Below, in pieces: positions 56,901 through 59,885 of a stretch of DNA of 64,000 nucleotides. Every line of letters begins with the position of its first letter. The stretch's first letter is position 1. Where the stretch lies: positions 4,862,556-4,926,555 of the forward strand of contig NC_049986.1 in NCBI RefSeq assembly GCF_000003815.2, in the 5' to 3' direction. This DNA comes from Branchiostoma floridae. Lineage: Eukaryota; Chordata; Leptocardii; Amphioxiformes; Branchiostomatidae. The notes below the pieces were generated by a model. The model searched no databases and was not told where the DNA came from. It saw only the letters and a list, made by a program, of their open reading frames with translations. The position numbers were made by a program, and so were the translations under genes.

Positions 56901-57354
56901 TCCGTGCATCTGTTGGTAGCACGAGCACGAGTTGAAAGTGAGGAAGGAAGCACTTACCATAATTGACACAGGTTTGGCCACATTTGTGATCGCACAGACA
57001 GCGGTACTCCACATCGCACTCTTCGTCCTTCACACAGGGCCGTCCGCACGCCTGAGTGAAGGCGTAGTAAGAGTCTCGTACACAAAAGTCTGGGGAAGGA
57101 GGGGCAGCGGAGACTTCAGAAACACAAAAAACCCAAACGAACGATTTAACTCTTTTTACCGAAATGTCATGTTGATTTACAGATACTTCTCATGTAGCCC
57201 TGTAAGTTCATATAGGCATCGTCGTTTTAGGCAAACATTATGAGGCCGCCTTTAGAATAATTACAATAAGACTAGACGTACCTGCAATGGCGGTGTGGTA
57301 ATTGATCATGCTGAGAAGAATTAGCAGCACGGGAACAGTTAGAGGTACATCCAT
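16733..57354 (-). CDS. WFIKKN-like secreted protein with 11 CCP and 3 Ig domains (23 exons)
   Basis: Hand-built model: 23 exons totalling 4119 bases give an unbroken 1372-codon frame plus stop, all with GT-AG borders and almost all in phase 1. Predicted order by residue: signal peptide 1-24, WAP-like 25-68, CCP 69-453 (six), Ig 454-552, CCP 553-670 (two), Ig 671-766, CCP 767-828, Ig 829-940, CCP 941-1055 (two), follistatin/Kazal 1056-1128, Kunitz 1129-1186, Kunitz 1187-1243, NTR 1244-1372. The ends match WFIKKN/GASP proteins, which bind GDF8/GDF11 and inhibit proteases; the CCP/Ig array resembles complement regulators. No membrane segment follows, so it should be secreted. It converges on the complement-type protease gene. 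Exact role unknown. Least certain borders: the Ig2 first-exon acceptor and the Ig3 first-exon donor. Confidence 0.8.
17564..17638 (-). CDS. Exon 22: NTR domain, first part
   Basis: Acceptor ccattttttcag, donor GTATGC, 25 codons, phase 1-1. Reads VRCKTCEAVMQLNTACRF and STLLGSH. The C-x2-C then C-x-x-x pattern fits the start of netrin-like (NTR) modules. A short exon, chosen because it joins its neighbours in phase and supplies the Cys residues missing from the last exon. Confidence 0.6.
18309..19370. mobile_element. 1.06-kb element with 26-bp terminal inverted repeats
   Basis: Left end ATAACGGGGGCCGCCCTAAG and right end, complemented, ATAACGGGGGCTGCCCTAAA, with 24 of 26 positions matching. 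No transposase frame. About 800 bp of it recurs inverted at 38955-39775. Non-autonomous DNA transposon. Confidence 0.8.
19915..20460. repeat. Imperfect foldback repeat
   Basis: The left part (tttgcggctttcaac, taccatatca-like ccttacgatatcaaccctgc, ccttttcagcttcag) is the complement, with mismatches, of the right part (ctgaggccgaaaaggcatga, gcataagaacc). No coding capacity. Confidence 0.55.
21004..21895. mobile_element. MITE with TAA target duplication
   Basis: Ends TGCCTAGGTTACACATAGCC and its complement, over 30 bp of near-perfect inverted repeat, flanked by TAA (21001-21003 and 21896-21898). Inside are many short agccgaacaccagccgac reiterations. A 3-bp TAA duplication suggests the PIF/Harbinger superfamily. 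Confidence 0.82.
22042..22212 (-). CDS. Exon 21: Kunitz domain 2
   Basis: Acceptor actcctgcag, donor GTAAAT. Reads MVCGMRPAITGNCSLSL, ARWSYHPHADDC, VYTGCGGNENNFLSRDQC, LQTC: classic BPTI/Kunitz C-terminal half. The residue after the second Cys (P1) is Ser, so trypsin inhibition is not expected. Confidence 0.93.
22498..22640. repeat. SINE fragment
   Basis: Shares gtgcggctctccccagacga, ccatttaacgtcctatccaa and cctgagtgaagtgaggaaag with 33980-34110 and 56400-56510. The tRNA-like head is missing. Confidence 0.7.
22680..22853 (-). CDS. Exon 20: divergent Kunitz domain 1
   Basis: Acceptor gaccttgcag, donor GTAAGA, phase 1-1. Reads GLCYDVPVAVPDNDLTQC, THQYYMDNGTASCELV, GTCMTGLQGFQSKEQC, DAAC. Six Cys; the second half has Kunitz spacing (x7, x12, x3), the first half is altered (x14, x12). 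It may not inhibit proteases. Confidence 0.78.
22901..23003. repeat. Short tandem repeat, unit about 24-27 bp, four copies
   Basis: Unit aagtaacattacagtatgat with acag spacers. Lies in the intron 50 bases upstream (in gene sense) of the Kunitz 1 exon. Its translation repeats SYCNVTS but is not part of the spliced frame. Confidence 0.9.
23085..23508. mobile_element. Mariner-type MITE, decayed
   Basis: The right end gagttgtgcttattacttct, gggtgaggccgagaattt, atctcccctcgta is an inverted match to the left end (gttctcggccacaccaagaa, ataataaacacagctc). Same family as 55852-56380; a further scrap is at 38840-38940. No intact transposase. Confidence 0.7.
23748..23966 (-). CDS. Exon 19: follistatin/Kazal module
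   Basis: Acceptor ctcatttaag, donor GTAAGA. Follistatin EGF-like part HCEHHACGKGEKCVLL, PACVCKTATDCS, then Kazal PVCGSDAETYRNECQME and TGFCKN. In WFIKKN proteins the follistatin module contacts GDF8/GDF11; other Kazal modules inhibit serine proteases. Confidence 0.9.
24414..24587 (-). CDS. Exon 18: CCP domain 11
   Basis: Acceptor catgttccag, donor GTGCGT. Reads RCREVSAPVHGGMTPT, SFWCERGYNLSS, LVCEDDGTWSSKVPDC. If the donor is ignored, the frame runs to a stop about 70 bases on, giving a possible alternative shorter C-terminus. Confidence 0.88.
24774..24944 (-). CDS. Exon 17: CCP domain 10
   Basis: Acceptor ttgtctgtag, donor GTAACC. Reads SCSRLLPPQNGTVTRW, SYSCHEQYTLVG, RRCQSTGQWTGSKPYC. A complete sushi module with glycosylation sites NGT and NST. 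Confidence 0.9.
26606..27577. mobile_element. MITE with perfect 24-bp terminal inverted repeats
   Basis: Ends AGCTAGGGGCACAACCCGCC... (26606-26629) and the exact complement (27554-27577), flanked by TAA on both sides. GC-rich interior full of acgtgc/gtacg motifs. A TAA duplication again suggests PIF/Harbinger. No transposase seen. Confidence 0.88.
28043..28197 (-). CDS. Exon 16: Ig-like domain 3, second half
   Basis: Acceptor gatatgtttag, phase 2, donor GTAAGT. Reads TATDFFDQFFVHDETHKR, LFLPSISKQHAGNYTC, QVGSPDNQGATVVVQV: the second Ig Cys in the G-N-Y-x-C core. Confidence 0.82.
28440..29100. repeat. Degenerate dispersed repeat (as at 10860-12540)
   Basis: Blocks accaaattgcaggtcatttgg, ggtccaaaaatatatttttgg and taaaaatggcaaaaatcccc recur as in the protease-gene intron. 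Confidence 0.65.
29380..30160 (+). repeat. AT-rich dispersed repeat, direct copy
   Basis: Contains ctacataccaaaaaacatga, cgatctgtcaacacgttctc and gcctgcagttccaa, as at 3140-4440. A head-to-head inverted copy follows directly from 30160. Confidence 0.75.
30160..30910 (-). repeat. AT-rich dispersed repeat, inverted copy 1
   Basis: The complement of 48890-49560: ttcatgatttttggtatgta, ggcgtttttgtcaagacac and the end motif accgaactctagtt at about 30871-30884. Confidence 0.75.
30911..31708 (-). repeat. AT-rich dispersed repeat, inverted copy 2
   Basis: A second inverted copy, including the right-end hairpin region and cctagcaggggcattttgtc. It stops within about 10 bases of the Ig3 first-half exon. 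Confidence 0.75.
31716..31896 (-). CDS. Exon 15: Ig-like domain 3, first half
   Basis: Acceptor tttggcttag. Reads LTFQLQHGLVPRAHGDV, LALDCTLTSGGKH, ELSWKWQPWN: Ig Cys and Trp. The donor AAAG|GTCCTG fits the phase of the next exon but is weak; two other phase-compatible GTs lie earlier. An AT-rich repeat begins within about 10 bases of this border. Confidence 0.7.
32622..32807 (-). CDS. Exon 14: CCP domain 9
   Basis: Acceptor cattatacag, donor GTACGT. Reads SCSGHFRTPEFGYCQA, SPDCELLYEG, FDCYPGYVLVG, QTCTANGWDAEDIQC. Sushi module with two extra Cys near its start, probably an added disulfide. Confidence 0.85.
33970..34215. repeat. tRNA-derived SINE
   Basis: Most complete copy: body gtggctctccccaaacacga, ccatttaacgtcctatccga, cctgagtaaagtgaggaaat, then a minus-strand tRNA-like head (complement of cgctgccgctgcgccacgcg for the A box and of gaactcgaga for the B box). 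Confidence 0.75.
34265..34394 (-). CDS. Exon 13: Ig-like domain 2, second half
   Basis: Acceptor cagtatacag, phase 0, donor GTAAGG in phase 1. Reads YPLSDGRHTWQVEIRKV, SAADHSGRLECRDSAG, INLDIIG, with the D-x-S-G-x-L-x-C core and second Cys. A later acceptor (ctctaag) breaks the frame and was not used. Confidence 0.75.
34900..35475 (+). mobile_element. 3' end of a non-LTR retrotransposon
   Basis: Degenerate frame with RCGHSIDKIPIDQRVCLFC and ELIEDEYHFMVVCPKY, the C-x2-C...H...C tail seen at the end of many non-LTR ORF2 proteins. It is followed by a 3' tail (gtaagaaacttatcccatac to tgcaataaagttatat) shared with 44815-45035. Confidence 0.75.
35760..36600 (-). repeat. AT-rich dispersed repeat, diverged inverted copy
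   Basis: Repeated blocks aatttgcataatcaatgag, ggatcatcgtgattttttat and taactcgggaatgggctgac, in the orientation of the 30160 copies. Confidence 0.6.
37003..37160 (-). CDS. Exon 12: Ig-like domain 2, first half
   Basis: Reads DWSIVRRTVQVREGSENV, TVECRLTQEPAVSN, FTINGME, then a strong GTGAGT donor in phase 0. The acceptor (attggacccag) has a poor pyrimidine tract but fits phase 1. It holds the first Ig Cys and no clear core Trp. Confidence 0.7.
37256..37543. repeat. Inverted repeat around an (GAAT)n microsatellite
   Basis: Arms agtaacggcttgcgaagaca...caaggtacggatcttc (37256-37331) and the complement at 37468-37543 flank (gaat)n/(gaag)n between about 37350 and 37445. Intronic between CCP 8 and Ig 2. 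Confidence 0.85.
37652..37834 (-). CDS. Exon 11: CCP domain 8
   Basis: Acceptor gtaattgcag, donor GTGAGT. Reads TCGSRRLQDPADGYST, TFYCVVGYELHG, VTCANGDWYGSVPEC. A complete sushi module with a glycosylation site (NQT). Confidence 0.9.
38226..38396 (-). CDS. Exon 10: CCP domain 7
   Basis: Acceptor gtcttccag, donor GTAAGT. Reads ETCSMLDVDEYVRLSG, SFSCEEGYSLTG, IACQHGVWSAKPPTC. A complete sushi module. Confidence 0.9.
38955..39775. mobile_element. Inverted, truncated copy of the 18309-19370 element
   Basis: Complementary to about 18355-19160 over some 800 bp (for example catttcgcccatttcccatg, aacgtcctcggtgtttgcca). Both terminal repeats are missing. Confidence 0.85.
40354..40650 (-). CDS. Exon 9: Ig-like domain 1 (single exon)
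   Basis: Acceptor tatattgcag, donor GTGAGT. Reads VSQVVLARPGQDLQLDC, PRWKMAGRTT, RLLMTNLQAGDTGLYLC, NAIYVTVEG. It has the Cys-Trp-D-x-G-x-Y-x-C core of an Ig V/I-type fold. Confidence 0.88.
40889..40925 (+). ncRNA. Hammerhead-ribozyme-like core motif (degenerate)
   Basis: Reads CTGGTGA, a stem GGTGTC-TGATA-GACATC that pairs at all six positions (one G-U), then GAAAC. The hammerhead core is CUGANGA-stem II-GAAA; here one core base differs. Such motifs occur in Penelope-like elements and retrozymes. No proof of activity; stems I and III were not established. Confidence 0.3.
41136..41351 (-). CDS. Exon 8: CCP domain 6 with an extra Cys pair
   Basis: Acceptor attgtgtag, donor GTAAGA. Reads SCEGWPPVVTNADREL, TYICEKNYRMEG, VRCLDGVWQTRLPVC, then a tail TTACNVNLDSPCSN with two more Cys before the first Ig domain. 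Confidence 0.87.
41700..43080 (+). pseudogene. Non-LTR reverse transcriptase, 5' part, decayed
   Basis: Conserved RT blocks in several frames: ITAKELDLAISKLK, SCLGKLFSSVLNTRLVN, ACFVDFSNAFDSVWREGL, CRLYADDLVIFSESQQGL with the catalytic YADD, and KTKAMVFAKGG. Stops and frameshifts throughout. Jockey/CR1-like style; clade not determined. Confidence 0.85.
43080..43790 (+). repeat. AT-rich dispersed repeat inserted in the reverse transcriptase
   Basis: Starts with atttatgcaaataaggacct and ends with aaaatataaccttcttggcg aaggtaa; a typical copy of the octamer family. It interrupts the RT frame between KALFGIRQSLDKAGAPDH and ILLYGYEIWG. Confidence 0.8.
43791..44480 (+). pseudogene. Non-LTR reverse transcriptase, 3' part, decayed
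   Basis: Resumes after the insertion with ILLYGYEIWGHWK, NLALRAEFGRYPIQLGVS and ends with FCTSKMVEDEVHFIADC, the usual C-terminal order of such ORF2 proteins. Frameshifts and stops present. Confidence 0.8.
44815..45035 (+). repeat. Retrotransposon 3' tail
   Basis: Near-identical to 35268-35475: aagaaacttatcccatacta, gtagttatgtagatgccata, gttgtgcaataaagttatat. Marks the 3' end of the same retrotransposon family. Confidence 0.85.
45104..45500. mobile_element. MITE with 33-bp terminal inverted repeats
   Basis: TACACCTTTCTCACGCGGCG... at 45104-45136 and the exact complement at 45468-45500. About 400 bp, no coding sequence, no clear target duplication. Confidence 0.88.
45695..45877 (-). CDS. Exon 7: CCP domain 5
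   Basis: Acceptor ttcctacag, donor GTAGGT. Reads VDCGDPGIPAHSIRRM, YYSCEEGYELFG, RTCTLEGVWDGEYPQC. A complete sushi module. Confidence 0.9.
46426..46602 (-). CDS. Exon 6: CCP domain 4
   Basis: Acceptor ctctttaaag, donor GTGTGT. Reads VDCGQPPALPNGHWMG, QYFCDEGFALVDG, SRCGSDGQLSGHQPSC. Four Cys are kept, but the conserved Trp before the last Cys is replaced (GQLSG). Confidence 0.88.
46645..48235. mobile_element. Large foldback element, arms about 350 bp
   Basis: Left arm about 46747-47095 and right arm about 47880-48235 are inverted copies (ggaagcccgaacgagtctgg, ggacggaatatcgtccggtt, gtgacaccagcacgacgctc). The left outer end ttacaaatcaagaatttagc recurs, inverted, at the edge of the copy at 58737-58935. 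Confidence 0.82.
48891..50013 (+). repeat. AT-rich dispersed repeat, long copy with triple 3' hairpin
   Basis: Begins actagagttcggcgacctca and ends in three tandem 31-bp units (49921-50013), each a hairpin ACCTCCATGA-catt-TCATGGAGGT. The interior matches the other octamer-family copies. Confidence 0.8.
50252..50425 (-). CDS. Exon 5: CCP domain 3
   Basis: Acceptor gtctcaccag, donor GTAGGT. Reads VICGSLSAPLHGQIHG, LYTCDDGFILVG, RRTCQADGTWSGESPLC. A complete sushi module. A repeat end (consensus AACTAGAGTTCCACGACC) sits only about 55-70 bases upstream of this acceptor, at 50480-50497. Confidence 0.9.
50640..50900. repeat. Degenerate dispersed repeat (as at 10860-12540)
   Basis: Blocks ttgaaatttggcacaagggt, ccctgtaccctggtattata and aaccgaatgagctgaaattt in the opposite orientation to 11640-11740. 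Confidence 0.6.
50924..51560 (+). promoter_or_regulatory. Duplicated promoter-like segment (unproven)
   Basis: About 150 bp at 50924-51075 recurs at 51392-51560: gcacttttctga, gttttcttttg, tgacgt, ttaatattcataagcggggc against ttaatattcaatagcggggc, then ccgtatata / ccgtgtatata. The second copy adds a CRE-like TGACGTCAC and CCAAT. No gene starts nearby on either strand that I can recognise. Confidence 0.35.
52216..52267. repeat. 38-bp palindrome flanked by GTTAGTT direct repeats
   Basis: Arms CAAGGAGCTTTTATC (52223-52237) and its complement (52246-52260) around an 8-base loop. GTTAGTT is repeated directly on each side (52216-52222, 52261-52267). Confidence 0.9.
53400..53520 (-). repeat. tRNA-like SINE head
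   Basis: Minus strand has a B-box-like GGTTCGAAACC and an A-box-like GTGGCGTCTTCGGCAG. It parallels the head of the SINE at 33970-34215 (same agatcgcgtggcg start). Confidence 0.65.
53535..53637. repeat. Pentanucleotide microsatellite (ATCAT)n
   Basis: About 20 copies of tcata with few interruptions, ending some 27 bases from the CCP 2 exon donor. Confidence 0.95.
53664..53852 (-). CDS. Exon 4: CCP domain 2
   Basis: Acceptor gtccatgttgcag, donor GTGCGT. Reads YGVCGPVPTLAHAQHH, HYVCAEGYYHLG, ISCQLNGAWSAPKTAC. All sushi landmarks are present; NVT gives a glycosylation site. Confidence 0.87.
53887..53990. repeat. (GT)n microsatellite
   Basis: About 50 gt dinucleotides with scattered c, starting 35 bases from the CCP 2 acceptor on its intron side. 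Confidence 0.97.
55073..55288 (-). CDS. Exon 3: CCP domain 1
   Basis: Acceptor ttcaatag, donor GTTAGT. Sushi module longer than usual: RCYPPAFPQHGFVRLM, IYGCIGDYVLIG, RVCMGSGKWSGDEPVC. Four Cys and the Trp are present, with an extended first half. Confidence 0.82.
55852..56380. mobile_element. Mariner-type non-autonomous element
   Basis: Inverted ends CGAGGGGTGATCAATAAG and complement, subterminal aataagcacaactcagattt matching its complement on the right, flanked by TA on both sides. Contains a short HTH-like frame (GRVPNAVIFLSLRKDIVKIF) but no catalytic domain. Confidence 0.85.
56395..56540. repeat. SINE fragment
   Basis: gtgctcgaggcgtggctcta, caattcaacgtcctatccca and cctgagtgaagtgagggaag match the other SINE copies. 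Lies in the first part of the inhibitor gene. Confidence 0.7.
56958..57089 (-). CDS. Exon 2: WAP-like four-disulfide domain
   Basis: Acceptor ccttccccag, donor GTAAGT, phase 1-1. Eight cysteines: DFCVRDS, QACGRPCVKDEECDVEYR, CLCDHKCGQTC. Spacing C-x3-C-x5-C-x5-C-x-C-x3-C-x3-C follows the WAP core except that the usual adjacent CC is C-L-C. WAP cores often inhibit serine proteases; activity here is unproven. Confidence 0.7.
57282..57354 (-). CDS. Exon 1: signal peptide
   Basis: ATG at 57354 in a strong context (GCCATGG). Encodes MDVPLTVPVLLILLSMIN and YHTAIA, a hydrophobic core of about 13 residues ending in an A-x-A type site, then a GTACGT donor in phase 1. The frame stays open further upstream with other possible starts, but this ATG gives a normal signal peptide. 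Confidence 0.82.
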
Positions 57355-58224
57355 GGCAACTTGAAACTTCGAATCACCGGACTTGTTCAGTGTTGCGTAG
57401 AAAAACGTGAAGTGGACAATTGAAGCATGCCAAAAATTCACAACAATTGATAATAGTCTCGTCCCTATCACCAGTCAGTGTCAATAAACCCGGCTTATCT
57501 CTTGTACCGGTTTTCCGGTCTTCCTGGTGAGTTTGAGCACCTGAAGGAATTCACCATCATGTCCCACAGGTATCATGGAAGCGTAATACTAAGCGTTAAC
57601 ATTTCCACTACAGGTTGCATGCGTTAGCCAAAACTAAAAACATACGTTCCAGAAAGTGCATTATGTTTGCAGCTGCGCTGGGAGTTCTTGTTTTTTTTGT
57701 GACTTTAATCAATACTGGCGCTGTAAAGCCTTGATCTTTCAAGGTTCACTCTCGTGTTTGTCAAATTCCGGCACATTGTGTTTGGATTTGGATGCATCCT
57801 GTCGAGTGATAAGGACTATTTGTGTAACGACCTCAAAGCTTTGTGAATAGAAGGATGCAGCATTTCTACTGAAATTTCATGCTGTCAATTTGTTTCTGTC
57901 TCAGAATGACTTTTTAAAAAAAGCACATTTCTCCATATTTAGGAAACTTTCATCTTGGTGACGAGGTACAACTTACTATATGTATAACGTAACATGATTA
58001 AAATGGATTTGATGAGAGATTTTTCAAACTAGCAAATAAAACTAAATCTTGCAAGAAAACGTAGATTTTGTCGTCGGAGTTGCGTAAAGCTCTAGTTTTG
58101 TTACCTTAGTTTTCTTCAATATGTTTCACTGAATCTAAGTCCAGGATTCTGTGCTGTTTTCAGGTACTTTGTTGAGGGAAGGCAACTACTACCGTAAAGA
58201 GACGTAGAAAGGACACCGAAATCT

Positions 58225-58449
58225 ATGAGCGCATCTCGAAGGGAAGGATCCTCATCGACCAGTCTGGACAATGACCATCCCGACAGCTACATGATATCCG
58301 CTTTTCTCATGGACTATCTGTATGAAAACTCCGGCTTTCAACTTGTCACTGTAAAAAAACTGTTTGATGGAGACTTGTTTGATAATGGTCAGTTGCGCAT
58401 TCTCCGTAAAATACAAGATGCCATTTTTCTTCTATGGACTACACCTTGA
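58225..58449 (+). CDS. Doubtful exon or small frame of unknown function
   Basis: An ATG frame (MSASRREGSSSTSLDNDHPD, ISAFLMDYLYENSGFQLVTV, then a stop) preceded by an acceptor-like ttttcag near 58162. A good donor, AATG|GTCAGT, at about 58388 could end an exon there. I do not recognise the protein and saw no next exon. It may be a first coding exon of a gene continuing to the right, or chance. Confidence 0.25.
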   Translation: MSASRREGSSSTSLDNDHPDSYMISAFLMDYLYENSGFQLVTVKKLFDGDLFDNGQLRILRKIQDAIFLLWTTP

Positions 58450-58736
58450 ACCATGATCCTGTCAACAGTGCAAAGTTTTCTACTGTGTTCTACTTTTCTA
58501 CTTGCAATTTTTCCACTGTGGACAGGACGATACTGTCAATAGCCTCAGGCCTCTGGAATGGGTCTAGGGAAGAATGAGCATTCTAAGTCCTGTGTGTCCA
58601 CATTAATCCTATTATTTATAAGTTTATAGAAAAAGGTGAGGCGGGCGTTCCTCCTCCATTCGGAGAGAGGGGACCACTGCAGGTGTTTGAGCATTTGTGT
58701 CACGCTGCTAGTCCGCCAGAAGTAGTTAAGCCGGCT

Positions 58737-58935
58737 TTACAATTCATGCGGACGCCGGCCGAATCATTGTAGATCGGTCAGACTCTGAACAAAAAAGAAA
58801 AGAGTCTAAAACCGTCGGAATGGCCGCCCGAGTATTGGCCAAGTCTTGGCCAATGCTTGGACAAGCTCCGGTCGAACTTCTCCATTTGGAGCTCGCCGAC
58901 AAGTCGGCCGAGCTAAATTCTTGATTTGTAACAGG
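58737..58935. repeat. Partial copy of the large foldback element
   Basis: Shares acaattcatgcggacgccgg, gagtctaaaaccgtcgg and gagctaaattcttgatttgt with 46645-48235. Only one arm and one end are present. Confidence 0.8.
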
Positions 58936-58939
58936 AGGC

Positions 58940-59840
58940 TTTAAGGGTCACTCGGGTGGCCCTGCGCTGGACGGCCTCCGACGCCTGTATCCCTGTGTTG
59001 GTGTACGAGTCCTAGACGATGGCACTATATTCCAAGTGGGGCAGTACCAACGCTTTGTAGCAAGTGGCCTTGACCCTAGTAGAAACGCGCTATGAGGCCA
59101 ATTGTTATCTCTAAGCAGATCCTGCGGTGGCCTAAGACTGGCAAAGGATTGTAGCTATTAAACGGTTTAACCTCAGAGACTCTATGGTGGCCGAACCAAA
59201 GCTGGCCAAATAATAGTCTTCAAACAGACCCTACGCCGGTGCCATAAGATCAAAGCTGGCAAGGAGTAAAGCCGGCCAAAGGGCTTCACGTATGTTATGC
59301 TACGGTAGGATCTGCTTGGAGATTAGCCAATCAACACTCGGCTACACTCGGCGGATCTTTGCCAGCTTGTGATACTAGCTTATGCCATCGACAGATTTAC
59401 TTGGAGATTTTACTGTTGAATTTGACCTTTGTTTTCCCGACGACTACCCACATTCCAAATATGCAGAATTGCAGATCTATTCACAACTTCTCCGCTTATT
59501 CTGTCTACAAACAAACAAACAAACAAATAAACAAGGAATCACGTAAACGGCAATAACGATTTTGGCAAAGGCAATAATCAGAGTGTAAGTTGGTTTGCTA
59601 TTTTTGCTGCCATAGGGAACAAAGCTACACCACAGTGTATTTACACAATAACTACATTAACGTTTTATGCTATCGAATAAAAAATGACCATAACATCAAA
59701 ACAAGACGTCTTGCTTAGAGAGCCGCCCGGGGACGTGTAATAGAATCATGTCTTTATTTCTTATTTCACCAATATCATCCAACATACCAGATATCATAAA
59801 GGTCCTTCCACACCCAGTTACACACACACACGCACGTACG

Positions 59841-59885
<45 letters not shown>

